From JAKIVR01 sp035933635 (GTDB lineage Archaea; Thermoplasmatota; Thermoplasmata; Lutacidiplasmatales; UBA184): a stretch of DNA of 63,930 nucleotides. The notes below the pieces were generated by a model. It was given only the letters and a program-made list of their open reading frames with translations, had not been told where the DNA came from and did not search any database. Numbering within the stretch: position 1 is the first letter of the stretch; each line of letters begins with the position of its first letter. A program made the translations under genes and the position numbers. Positions 1 to 7,627 of the stretch are shown piece by piece. Location: assembly GCA_035933635.1 (NCBI GenBank), contig DASYYY010000003.1, forward strand, positions 1-63,930. Reading direction: 5' to 3'.

Positions 1-1499
1 GCGCTGGTGATGGGGTCGTGCAGCATCCCGATGATCGGGCCCCCGTACCGCGGGGAGAGGATGTGCTCCTCGACCTTCATCAGGACCTTCGCCTCGGCCC
101 GTGCTTCCTGGCTCTGGAGGACGTGCAGGTTCATCTCGTCCCCATCGAAGTCGGCGTTGTACGGGTTGCAGTCGCAGAGGTTGAACCGGAAGGTCTTGTG
201 GGGCAGGATGCGCACGAAGTGCGCCATCATGCTCATCCGGTGGAGCGACGGCTGCCGGTTGAACAGCACGATGTCCCCGTCGAGCAGCTGCCGCTCGACG
301 ATGCAGGAGGGCTGGACCAGCTCGGCGCAGGCCTCGGCGTTCTTCTCCATCACCTTGATCCGCTGGCCGTCCTCGCGGACGAGGTAGTTGACGCCGCACT
401 GGTAGGCGCCGTTCACGTGGGGCGGGCTCGGGCCCCGCTTCACCAGCTCTTTCGCGGTCTCCTGGTTGAAGGGCGTGACCTCGAGCGGCACGGTGAGCGC
501 CCGCGCCACCTCGACCGGGATGCCGACCTCGTTGATCGAGAGGAGCGGGTCCGGCGAGATGACCGTCCGGGCGGAGAAGTTGACCCGCTTACCGGAGAGG
601 TTCGACCGGAACCGGCCGTCCTTGCCCTTGAGACGCTGCGCGAGGGTCTTCAGCGGCCGGCCCGAGCGGTGCCGCGCCGGCGGGATGCCGCTCGTCTGGT
701 TGTCGAAGTAGGTCGTGACGTGGTACTGGAGCAGCTCCCAGAGGTCCTCGACGACGAGCTGAGGGGCGCCCATGTCGCGGTTCTCGCGGAGCCGCTGGTT
801 GATCCGAAGCACGTCGACGAGCTTGTGCGTCAGATCGTCCTCGCTGCGTTCGCCGCTGTCCAGCGTGATCGACGGGCGGACCTGCACCGGCGGCACCGGC
901 AGCACCGTCAGGATCATCCACTCCGGCCGGCCGAACCTCGGGTTGAGGTCGAGGGCGCGAACGTCGTCGTCGGGGATCCGCTCGAGCCGGGCGCGGACCT
1001 CCTTGGGGGTGATCTTGTGGCCGTTCTCGCGGAAGGTGGTGGGCTTGTCGAGCACGATCCGCTGCTGGACCTCGTGGCAGTGCGGGCAGACGCGCTCCTC
1101 CTTCGGCTCGCGCGTCGGCGTGCTCGTGCCGTCGTCGTCGCCGGAGAGCTCGCTGCGCCCGGTCGGGGCGTCCGGGAGCATCCGGCCGCACGCGCGGCAG
1201 GTGGCCTGCAACAGACGCTTGATCTCCTTGGAGTAGCCCACGTGGACCACGGGCATGGCGAGCTCGATGATGCCGAAGTGGCCGGGGCACTCGTTGACCC
1301 GCCCGCCGCAGGTCCGGCAGCGCAGGTTGGGCTCGATGACCCCCAGGTGGAGGTCCATCAGGCCCATCTCGATCGGGTAGCCGTCGTCGTCGTAGGTATC
1401 GGCGGTGATCACCTTCACCGCGCTCATGCGCCGGATCTCGTCGGGCGAGAGGAAGGCGAACTGGAGGCTCTTGATCCGCTTGGACAGTCCTTGCGCCAT
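1..1499 (-). CDS. rpoA1: RNA polymerase subunit A' (partial, runs off left edge)
   Basis: Catalytic largest chain (N-terminal half) of the archaeal RNA polymerase. About 499 residues lie in the window; the rest is beyond the left edge. The N-terminal clamp zinc site reads CRTCGGRVNECPGHFG, a second Cys set (CRACG, later CPHCH) follows near residues 95-145, and close to the window edge the active-site loop NADFDGDEMN supplies the Mg-binding aspartates. The ATG at 1499 is preceded by a strong Shine-Dalgarno that overlaps the rpoB stop codon, so A' is expected to be translated with B. Gene order rpoH-rpoB-rpoA1 is the usual archaeal one. Identity is certain; only the C-terminus is unseen. Confidence 0.98.
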   Translation of the reverse strand, partial: MAQGLSKRIKSLQFAFLSPDEIRRMSAVKVITADTYDDDGYPIEMGLMDLHLGVIEPNLRCRTCGGRVNECPGHFGIIELAMPVVHVGYSKEIKRLLQATCRACGRMLPDAPTGRSELSGDDDGTSTPTREPKEERVCPHCHEVQQRIVLDKPTTFRENGHKITPKEVRARLERIPDDDVRALDLNPRFGRPEWMILTVLPVPPVQVRPSITLDSGERSEDDLTHKLVDVLRINQRLRENRDMGAPQLVVEDLWELLQYHVTTYFDNQTSGIPPARHRSGRPLKTLAQRLKGKDGRFRSNLSGKRVNFSARTVISPDPLLSINEVGIPVEVARALTVPLEVTPFNQETAKELVKRGPSPPHVNGAYQCGVNYLVREDGQRIKVMEKNAEACAELVQPSCIVERQLLDGDIVLFNRQPSLHRMSMMAHFVRILPHKTFRFNLCDCNPYNADFDGDEMNLHVLQSQEARAEAKVLMKVEEHILSPRYGGPIIGMLHDPITS

Positions 1500-1506
1500 C
1501 GACCGA

Positions 1507-1512
1507 CCCTCC
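1507..1512 (-). promoter_or_regulatory. Shine-Dalgarno of rpoA1, overlapping rpoB stop
   Basis: The minus strand reads TAGGAGGGTCGGTCGATG: the rpoB stop TAG shares its G with GGAGGG, which lies 7 nt before the rpoA1 ATG. This is one of the clearest ribosome binding sites in a window where many first genes look leaderless, and it fits translation of an internal operon gene. Confidence 0.8.
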
Positions 1513-4500
1513 TACCGCATGTCCTCGAGCTGGAGCCGCATGATCACGCCGAGGCTGATCAGCTCCTCCAGGAGCAGCTTGAACGAGTAGCTCATCTCGA
1601 CCGGATAGATCGACGAGGTGTTCCCGCAGCTCGGGCAGCGCAGCGAGCCGGCCCGGGTGTCGGGGATGGCGATGTGGCCGCACTCGGTGTTGCCGCAGAC
1701 GTACTGGATCGTGCCGTCGGACTCGTCCAGAAGGCGGTCCTTGATGACCATCGCGACGCCGTGGCCGATCAGGCAGTCGCGCTCCATCTCTCCGAACCGC
1801 AGACCGCCCTGGCGCGAGCGCCCCTCGGTCGGCTGGCGCGTCAGGATCTGGACGGGCCCGCGCGAGCGCATGTGCATCTTGCCCGCGACCATGTGGTGGA
1901 GCTTCTGGTAGTAGATCACGCCGACGAAGATCTCGGCGTCGAGGCGCCGGCCGGTGATCCCGTCGTAGAGCGTCTCGCGGCCGGAGGGCTGGAAGCCGAG
2001 CCGCTGGAGCGACTCGCGCAGCGCCTCTTCCCGCTCGCCGGAGAAGGCGGTCCCGTCGATGAACCGGCCCTCGAGCGCGCCGACCTTGCCGCCCAGCATC
2101 TCGAGCACGTGGGCGACCGTCATCCGCGAGGGGATGGCGTGCGGATTGATGATCAGATCCGGCGTGACGCCGTCGCGCGTGTAGGGCAGGTTCTCCTGCG
2201 GGACGATCAGGCCGATGACGCCCTTCTGGCCGTGGCGCGAGGCGAACTTGTCACCCAGCTCGGGGACCCGCTGGTTACGGACCTTGACCTTGACGAGCTT
2301 GGAGATGTTCTCGCCCTCGGTCAGGATCACGTTGTCGACCCAGCCGTTCTCGCCGGCGCGTACGGTGACGGAGGTCTCGCGTCGCTTCTGAGGGGTGAGC
2401 AGGTCGGTCTTCTCCTCCAGGAAGCGCGGCGGGGAGGTCTTGCCGATGAGCACGTCGCCTTCGCTGACCTCGAGCTCGGGGAAGATCAGCCCGTCCTCGC
2501 CGAGGTTGCGGTAGGAAGTGTCGACGCGGGCGCCGGCCACGTCCGGCCGGGGGATCTCGAAGCGGTCCTCCTGGCCGCCGGGGTACTTGCGCTCCTCGCC
2601 GCGGTAGGTCCTGAAGAACGACGAGCGGCCCAGCCCACGCTCGATCGAGGCGCGGGAGAACACGAGCGCGTCCTGCATGTTGTAGCCCTCGTAGGAGAGC
2701 ACGGCCACGACGAAGTTCTGGCCCGCCGGGCGCTCAGTGAAGTGGACGTAGCGCATCGTCTGGGTGCGCAACAGCGGCGCCTGCGGGTAGTGCAAGAGAT
2801 GCCCGCGGGTATCGGGCCGGCGGCGGTAGTTGACGCTCTCGACGCCGAGCGCCTGCTTGGCCATCGCGGCGCCCATGGTGTTGCGGGGCGTCGCGTTGTG
2901 CTCGCAGTAGGGGATGAGCCCGGTGCACACCCCGAGCATCAGGTTCGGGTCGATCTCGAGGTGGGTGTGCTGCTCGGTGAGCAGGTTCTCGGTGGCGATC
3001 TGGCCGTGGCAGTGCTGGCACTCGACCATGGCCTTGTCGACCTTCTCGCCGGCGGTCAGCCAGCGGGTGTCGCCGCGGGAGAGCTCCCGGTCGCAGTGCG
3101 GGCAGTGCTCGGGCGGGGTGTAGGCGTCGACGGCGATGAGGGTGTCCTCCTCCTCCTCGGCGTCGATCCACTCGACCCGGCCCTGGTGGATCAGGTCGGT
3201 GAACGACAGCGTGCCGTGGGCCAGATCGTCGAGGTCGGCGCGCGTGACCTTGGCCACGCCGTTGCGCGCGACGATGAGCGGGCGGCGCAGCCGGCCGCTG
3301 TCGCAGTGGACGATGACCTCGTTCATCTCCTCGTCGTAGCGGACGTTGATCTCGTAGGTCTTCTCGCCCAGCGCCGGCGAGAGCATCCCCGAGCGCCGCC
3401 GCTCGCGGATCTCGCGGACGAGCTCGATGGGCGCCGAGTGCAGGCCGACGAGGTTGCCGTTGACGTAGACGCGCGAGGCGCGGCGCCCCTTGGGCGCGGC
3501 GGAGTCCTGGAAGACCTCCGGACCGATCTCGCGCGTGTTCAGGTCGCGCAGGAGCAGGGTGACCTCCTCCTCGTCGGCCCCCTCGCTGACATCGACGCAG
3601 AGCGCGTAGTTCTTGACGAGGCCGCAGTTCTGGCCCTCGGGTGTCTCGTTCGGGCAGAGCCGGCCGAACTGCGTCGGGTGTAGATCGCGCGCCTCGAAGT
3701 GCGGCTGGCTGCGGGTCAGCGGGCTCGTGACCCGCCGCAGGTGCGAGATCGTCGACATGTGGCTGGTCCGGTCCAGCACCTGGCTGACCCCCGCGCGGCC
3801 GCCGACCCAGTTGCCGGTCGCGAGCGCGTGGACGAGCCGCTGGGTCAACAGATCGGGCCGGATCGCCGACGCGATCCTGAGGTCCTTCTTGCGGGCGAAG
3901 GAGCGCTCGAGCTGGTACTTCAGGTCCTTCAGCAACAGCGTGAACGCGACCCGGAAGAGGTCCTCCATCAGGTCGCCGGCGAGCTTGAGCCGCTTGTTCG
4001 CGTAGTGGTCCTTGTCGTCCTCGCCGCGCTCCTTGAGGTAGAGCTCGAGGACGGTACGGGCCATGCGGCCGAGGTAGAGCGCCTTCTTCAGCCGGTCGGC
4101 GCGCGTGTCGCCGAGATGCGGCAGCAGCGAGCGGTCGAGGATGCCGTCGACCTTGCGCTGGCGGTACTCCTTGGCCTGGCCGGTCGCGAACTTCTTCTCG
4201 AGGTAGAGCAGCGCGTCCTCGGTGGTGAGGATCCCCTCGGGCGGGTAGAGCCGCTTGGAGACGCACTCTTCCAGGTTGACGTTGAGCAGGTGCTTCATCG
4301 TCTGGACGAACGGCTCGTCCAGCGGGAGGAGCTCGCCCAGGACCGCCTGGTAGATCTCCTCGTCGTTCTTCATCCCGAGCGCCTTCATCAGGATCGCCAG
4401 CGGGATCTGGCCGGAGGCGGTCGGGACCGAGACCTGCAGGATCCCGTCCTTCTTCTTCTCGACGACGGTGAGCGAGCGGTAGCCGCCGCGCTGGCTGAAG

Positions 4501-5186
4501 ACCTTCGCGCTCTCGATGGGCGTGCCGTAGCGCTCGTTGAACTCGGCGAAGATCCGGTTCGGCGCGAGGTCCTCGAGGCTCATGATGACGCGTTCGGTCC
4601 CGCCGATGATCGAGTACCCACCCGGGTCGAGCGGGTCCTCGCCGTACTCGACGAGCTTGGCGCGGTACTCGTCCTCGCTGAGGGGGAAGCCGCTGTCGCG
4701 CTCGATGTTGGAGCGGTGCAGGTTGCACGGGCGGGTCTTGACCATGATCGGCAGGTCGCCGATGTGGACGTCCTCGGGGGCGCGCTCGACGCCGTTCTCG
4801 ACGACCGTCACCCGGAGGTAGATCGGGGCCTGGTAGGTCAGATTGCGCAGCCGCGCCTCCATCGGCGTCAGCGTCGGCTTGGAGCCGACCGGCTCCTTGA
4901 CGAACGGCTGGCCGACGAAGATCGTCGGCTCGGCGTTGGGCGAGACCTGGCCGGTCCTCGGGTCGCGGCGGCGCCCGACGCGGACATAGATCGAGCTCTT
5001 GGTCTTCTGGACGTCGAGCCGAATGATCCCGCGCTCGGTCGAGTCCTCGCTCACGCGCGAGTCGTCGACGATGCGCTGCATGCGCGAGTTGGGGTTGTCG
5101 TTGGTCGGCAGGAAGTCGTTGAAGCTGGCCAGATGGTGGTTGACGATGGACCTCTCCCGGAAGAAGGCGTCAACGATCTCGCGCAT
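1512..5186 (-). CDS. rpoB: RNA polymerase subunit B (single chain)
   Basis: Second-largest catalytic subunit of RNA polymerase, 1224 residues, equivalent to fused B'' and B'. Clear Rpb2-family blocks are present: RLCPNETPEGQNCGLVKN near 510, THLEIDPNLMLGVC near 741, the active-site region RHGQKGVIG, and a C-terminal zinc site of two Cys pairs (CGNTECG and CPSCG). The unsplit chain differs from the split genes of methanogens and halophiles. Between residues 695 and 726 there are two additional CxxC pairs (CPHC, CQHC) that look like an inserted zinc ribbon. The ATG at 5186 lies 14 nt after the rpoH stop, and rpoA1 follows 12 nt downstream. Confidence 0.98.
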   Translation of the reverse strand: MREIVDAFFRERSIVNHHLASFNDFLPTNDNPNSRMQRIVDDSRVSEDSTERGIIRLDVQKTKSSIYVRVGRRRDPRTGQVSPNAEPTIFVGQPFVKEPVGSKPTLTPMEARLRNLTYQAPIYLRVTVVENGVERAPEDVHIGDLPIMVKTRPCNLHRSNIERDSGFPLSEDEYRAKLVEYGEDPLDPGGYSIIGGTERVIMSLEDLAPNRIFAEFNERYGTPIESAKVFSQRGGYRSLTVVEKKKDGILQVSVPTASGQIPLAILMKALGMKNDEEIYQAVLGELLPLDEPFVQTMKHLLNVNLEECVSKRLYPPEGILTTEDALLYLEKKFATGQAKEYRQRKVDGILDRSLLPHLGDTRADRLKKALYLGRMARTVLELYLKERGEDDKDHYANKRLKLAGDLMEDLFRVAFTLLLKDLKYQLERSFARKKDLRIASAIRPDLLTQRLVHALATGNWVGGRAGVSQVLDRTSHMSTISHLRRVTSPLTRSQPHFEARDLHPTQFGRLCPNETPEGQNCGLVKNYALCVDVSEGADEEEVTLLLRDLNTREIGPEVFQDSAAPKGRRASRVYVNGNLVGLHSAPIELVREIRERRRSGMLSPALGEKTYEINVRYDEEMNEVIVHCDSGRLRRPLIVARNGVAKVTRADLDDLAHGTLSFTDLIHQGRVEWIDAEEEEDTLIAVDAYTPPEHCPHCDRELSRGDTRWLTAGEKVDKAMVECQHCHGQIATENLLTEQHTHLEIDPNLMLGVCTGLIPYCEHNATPRNTMGAAMAKQALGVESVNYRRRPDTRGHLLHYPQAPLLRTQTMRYVHFTERPAGQNFVVAVLSYEGYNMQDALVFSRASIERGLGRSSFFRTYRGEERKYPGGQEDRFEIPRPDVAGARVDTSYRNLGEDGLIFPELEVSEGDVLIGKTSPPRFLEEKTDLLTPQKRRETSVTVRAGENGWVDNVILTEGENISKLVKVKVRNQRVPELGDKFASRHGQKGVIGLIVPQENLPYTRDGVTPDLIINPHAIPSRMTVAHVLEMLGGKVGALEGRFIDGTAFSGEREEALRESLQRLGFQPSGRETLYDGITGRRLDAEIFVGVIYYQKLHHMVAGKMHMRSRGPVQILTRQPTEGRSRQGGLRFGEMERDCLIGHGVAMVIKDRLLDESDGTIQYVCGNTECGHIAIPDTRAGSLRCPSCGNTSSIYPVEMSYSFKLLLEELISLGVIMRLQLEDMR

Positions 5187-5200
5187 GGAACGTGATCCCC

Positions 5201-5545
5201 TCAGTCCCCGATGGCGGCGATGATGATCCGGTAGGCGACGGCCTCACCGGCGGTCGGGGAGGGGCGGCGGACGCGGACGAGGCGACCGGCGAGCGGCTCG
5301 CGCGCCTCTCGCGCGGCCCGATACTTCGGGTCGGTCTTCAGCCCGGGGTCGCTCGCCAGGATCTTGGGCAGGCGTTCGCGCGGCGCACCGAGGGTCTTGA
5401 GGACGGTCTCGCTCTCGTCGGCGCTCAGGAGCTCGTGGGGCGGCACGAGGAGGTGGGCGACGAACGGCTTCTCCGGCGCCGGCGGCGCAGCGGCCTTCGC
5501 CGCGGCGGCGCGCTTGGACCTGGGGCGGGGGGGTGAGGGCGTCAT
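5201..5545 (-). CDS. rpoH: RNA polymerase subunit H (Rpb5-like)
   Basis: Small polymerase subunit equivalent to the C-terminal domain of eukaryotic Rpb5; it sits in the lower jaw that contacts downstream DNA. The core starts at HLLVPPHELLSADE and ends with GRLVRVRR...AYRIIIAAIGD, as in other archaeal H subunits. The ATG at 5545 gives 114 residues with a basic, Ala/Pro-rich leader of about 30. The frame stays open further upstream, but that part would cross the tRNA-Lys gene, so the internal ATG is preferred. First gene of the rpoH-rpoB-rpoA1 operon, 22 nt after the 3' end of tRNA-Lys. Confidence 0.95.
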   Translation of the reverse strand: MTPSPPRPRSKRAAAAKAAAPPAPEKPFVAHLLVPPHELLSADESETVLKTLGAPRERLPKILASDPGLKTDPKYRAAREAREPLAGRLVRVRRPSPTAGEAVAYRIIIAAIGD

Positions 5546-5581
5546 GGAGCGTGAACCGGGACGGGTACGGGCCCGGGGGGA

Positions 5582-5618
5582 ATTTCGGAGCGGTCCGCGC
5601 GATGCGGGGGACCGCTCG
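5582..5618 (-). other. T-loop intron of tRNA-Lys (position 59/60)
   Basis: The exon sequence TTCG pairs with CGAA at the intron 3' end, giving a 4-bp central helix. It is flanked by 3-nt bulges AAC on the 5' strand and ATT on the 3' strand, and by T-stem GGGGG/CCCCC outside and GAGCGGTCC/GGACCGCTC (9 bp) inside. Cutting after the second base of each bulge, as the archaeal splicing endonuclease does, joins TTCGAA to T and restores TTCGAAT. This is the strict motif; the predicted intron is 37 nt. Confidence 0.88.
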
Positions 5619-5657
5619 TTCGAACCCCCGACCATCTGGTTAAAAGCCAGATGCTCT

Positions 5658-5687
5658 CTGTAGGACCGCGGCGTGCCACCGTCGGCC
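5658..5687 (-). other. D-loop intron of tRNA-Lys
   Basis: The D-arm is split by about 30 nt. GTAGG pairs with CCTAC (5 bp), with bulge TTG on the 5' strand and AGA on the 3' strand; an inner helix GCCG/CGGT contains a G-T pair. Cutting TT|G and AG|A leaves D-loop AGGTAGGTTA between GCTC and GAGC. The motif is relaxed: five central pairs and two unpaired bases (A14, G15) beside the D-stem. Exact ends could shift by a base or two. Confidence 0.72.
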
Positions 5688-5768
5688 AACCTACCTGAGC
5701 TACGGGCCCGCCCCAGCTTCCGTCGACGGCGACCGGGGCTCGGTATTTCACGTTATGTCCCACCGGTC

Positions 5769-6068
5769 TCACTGGAAGCTTTCGAGGCTGGAGATGATCG
5801 ACCAGATCGCCGTCCGGCCATGGGTCGGCAGGTTCGGGTCGTTGGCCAGGTCGTCGAGCACGTAGACCGCGCTCGCCACCCGGAGGTCGAGGGCGGTCCG
5901 CGCCTTGGACAGCTCGTCGCGCGCCGAGACGGCGCCGCGGCGGATGTTCCGGGGCACCGAGTTGTCCTCGGCGAGCTGGTCGAGCGAGGCGATGATGCGC
6001 GCGAACTCCAACGTCTTGGACGGGGTCCCGCCGTCGGCGGGCTGGGCGCCGGTTTCGGGGGCGGCCAC
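5769..6068 (-). CDS. UPF0147 family protein
   Basis: A 99-residue acidic helical protein. Its core, QLAEDNSVPRNIRRGAVSAR around residues 31-50 followed by a helical stretch, matches the archaeal UPF0147 family, whose function is not established to my knowledge. The first 18 residues are low-complexity (Ala/Pro/Gly-rich). It lies 23 nt after the AsnC-domain gene on the same strand and upstream of tRNA-Lys, so it may be cotranscribed with the AsnC-domain gene. No catalytic motif or membrane segment is visible. Confidence 0.85.
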   Translation of the reverse strand: MAAPETGAQPADGGTPSKTLEFARIIASLDQLAEDNSVPRNIRRGAVSARDELSKARTALDLRVASAVYVLDDLANDPNLPTHGRTAIWSIISSLESFQ

Positions 6069-6091
6069 GGTCGTTCGGTGCGACGGGCGGC

Positions 6092-6436
6092 CTACGCCCG
6101 GCGCGCCTCCCCCCCTTCCTTGTAAGCGGTGACAACGAGGAGCGTCTTGGTCTCGCGGATCCCCTTGACCCCGGGGAGCCGGCGCAGGACGAACTCCTTG
6201 AGCTCGTCGTAGTGGGGGAATCGGACCTTGAGGAAGATGTCGGTGTCGCCGGTCACGAGGAAAACGTCCTCGACCTCGGGGAACCGGGCGACCTCTCCGG
6301 CGACGGTGTCCGCCTCGGAGGTCTCGACCTTGAGCGCGATGAGCGCGGTGACGTGCTCATCCCCCCAGACCTTGGTGAACGCCGTTTCGACCGTCTGGCT
6401 GACCGGTGATTTGCCCGCGCCTGTGGTACGTTCCAT
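6092..6436 (-). CDS. Stand-alone Lrp/AsnC effector (RAM) domain
   Basis: 114 residues that contain only the ligand-binding alpha/beta domain of Lrp/AsnC regulators: VTALIALKVET, EVEDVFLVTGDTDIFLKVR, then a helix and GIRETKTLLVVT. There is no helix-turn-helix before it; the first ~28 residues are too short for one. Such stand-alone domains are thought to bind amino acids and to modulate full-length regulators or enzymes. The ATG at 6436 is the only good start upstream of the fold. It follows the 57-residue gene by 71 nt and precedes the UPF0147 gene by 23 nt. The ligand cannot be predicted from sequence. Confidence 0.88.
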   Translation of the reverse strand: MERTTGAGKSPVSQTVETAFTKVWGDEHVTALIALKVETSEADTVAGEVARFPEVEDVFLVTGDTDIFLKVRFPHYDELKEFVLRRLPGVKGIRETKTLLVVTAYKEGGEARRA

Positions 6437-6507
6437 TGATGGATCCCCTGGAAGATGTTGGCCGGAAGCCTACTGCGTCGCAGTCCGCCCGATGCCGCGT
6501 GCCGAGC

Positions 6508-6681
6508 CTAGGCCGCCGGCGCGGATTCGAACTCCTCTTGGAGGTCGTTGATCACTTGGTCGATGACGCCGTCGGACGTGGGCGAGCGGTACTCGCGTAC
6601 GCCGCCCGCCTCGCTCGAGACGCGCGCGAAGAGCTCGCGGCCGCCTTTGAGAAACTCTACACTGCAGATGAGCTCCTCCAT
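6508..6681 (-). CDS. Small conserved-looking protein, unknown function
   Basis: 57 residues beginning MEELICSVEFLKGGRELFARV and ending in acidic QVINDLQEEFES. I do not recognise the family. Coding is supported by codon use, a TATA-like box at 6722-6731 on the minus strand and a G-rich stretch (GGGGGTG) 9 nt before the ATG at 6681. An in-frame GTG at 6693 is possible but would leave a shorter untranslated leader. The predicted fold is short strands followed by a C-terminal helix, without a signal or membrane segment. It may be cotranscribed with the AsnC-type gene downstream. Confidence 0.6.
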   Translation of the reverse strand: MEELICSVEFLKGGRELFARVSSEAGGVREYRSPTSDGVIDQVINDLQEEFESAPAA

Positions 6682-6721
6682 GACGGCTCGCACCCCCTGC
6701 GCGCCGTCGGACCGAAAATGG

Positions 6722-6731
6722 TCACCTATTT
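6722..6731 (-). promoter_or_regulatory. TATA-like box upstream of the 57-residue gene
   Basis: The minus strand reads ACGTAAATAG in a GC-rich setting. A start of transcription about 26 nt downstream (near 6701) would give a leader of about 20 nt before the ATG at 6681. It overlaps the 3' end of the methyltransferase gene. Confidence 0.5.
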
Positions 6732-7520
6732 ACGTTTTTGGCGAGCGAAACTACCCAATGGGGGGTCATTCCGGCGGCGGCGCCCCGCCCCGCTCCCCAC
6801 CCCGGGATTTCCGCGGCGCAGCACGGAGTAGAGGAACGCCTGTTCGGCACCCCACGGGGTCCGGTGCATCTCACGCTGTTCCTCACGGAGAGTGAACTCC
6901 GGTCCGAACATCGGGGCGAGTTCGTCGCCCTCGTAGCGCCGGACCCCCTGTCCGCTGCAGCGCGGGGGACCGTCCCGCGCGAACTCGGCGAGCACGAGCC
7001 ATCCCCCCGGAACGAGGGAGCGGCGAACGGCGGCCACATAACGCTCCCGCTGGGCCCGGTGCGTCAGGAAATGGAACAGCGCGCGGTCGTGCCAAAGGTC
7101 GACCCTCCCGGGCAGGGGGACGCGGCTCACGTCTCCCACGATCCGCCGGATCGACCCCGGAGGTCCCGCCATCCGCAGTCGGGCGCGAGCGAGCGCCCCG
7201 GAGGACAGGTCGACCGCCGTGAGGTGTCGGTAACCCTCGGCGGCGAGCTTGCCGCAGAGGATCGAGCTGCCCGCACCCGCGTCGATGATGCGCCCCTCCG
7301 GGCCCACACGCTTGCGGATGAGCTCGAGCGAGACGACCGGATCGTCCTGATGCCAGCTCAGCTCGGACTCTCCGTGCGCCGTGTAGATCCTATCCCACCG
7401 GGCCGCGCTCGGGACTGGCGCCGTACGCGACGGCTCCCGAGCCGGGCTGCGCGCTGGCTCGATCCCGCGACCATCCTTTGCCCGAGTCGTGGCCAACCCC
7501 ACACCTGCCCGATGATTCAT
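6726..7520 (-). CDS. Class I SAM-dependent methyltransferase
   Basis: 264 residues. After a variable N-terminal ~40 residues comes WDRIYTAHGESELSWHQDDP, then the SAM-binding glycine loop IIDAGAGSSILCGKL, the acidic TAVDLS end of strand 2, and DLWHDRALFHFLT near strand 4. The layout resembles small bacterial-type methyltransferases annotated as methyltransferase domain 25; the substrate cannot be told. The C-terminal ~25 residues are basic and poorly ordered. The start at 7520 is uncertain because the first 40 residues are not conserved in character. It is divergent from the surface-protein gene at 7628. Confidence 0.82.
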   Translation of the reverse strand: MNHRAGVGLATTRAKDGRGIEPARSPAREPSRTAPVPSAARWDRIYTAHGESELSWHQDDPVVSLELIRKRVGPEGRIIDAGAGSSILCGKLAAEGYRHLTAVDLSSGALARARLRMAGPPGSIRRIVGDVSRVPLPGRVDLWHDRALFHFLTHRAQRERYVAAVRRSLVPGGWLVLAEFARDGPPRCSGQGVRRYEGDELAPMFGPEFTLREEQREMHRTPWGAEQAFLYSVLRRGNPGVGSGAGRRRRNDPPLGSFARQKRK

Positions 7521-7595
7521 CGCTCAGGACCCGAACCGGATGGGCCGACGGGTGGTTCCCGCGCGGGCCCATCGAGAGTCGTCCGCTCCGGCAAT

Positions 7596-7605
7596 GCGTA
7601 TAACG
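7596..7605 (+). promoter_or_regulatory. TATA-like box of the surface-protein gene at 7628
   Basis: GCGTATAACG is centred 27 nt before the ATG at 7628, the spacing expected for a leaderless archaeal transcript. Confidence 0.6.
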
Positions 7606-7627
7606 CCCTCGTTCGCTGACACGTTCG

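Larger units (their letters stand above)
5568..5709 (-). tRNA. tRNA-Lys (TTT) with two introns
   Basis: Acceptor strands GGGCCCG and CGGGCCC pair perfectly, followed by discriminator G; CCA is not encoded. The anticodon arm TCTGG-CTTTTAA-CCAGA gives anticodon TTT. Two insertions interrupt the gene: about 30 nt in the D-loop (5658-5687) and 37 nt in the T-loop (5582-5618). Removing both leaves 75 nt with D-loop AGGTAGGTTA, T-stem GGGGG/CCCCC and a consensus T-loop TTCGAAT. The T-loop insertion has an exact bulge-helix-bulge. The gene lies directly upstream of rpoH on the same strand. Confidence 0.93.

Noticed and set aside
18..3683. 1221-codon open frame antisense to rpoA1 and rpoB
   Set aside because: High GC in third positions keeps the antisense frame open; the product is Asp/Leu/Val/Arg-rich low complexity and the minus-strand genes are certain.
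6520..6545. TTCGAACTCC resembling a tRNA T-loop
   Set aside because: It is the coding sequence for the C-terminus (EEFES) of the 57-residue protein; no acceptor, D-arm or anticodon arm fits.
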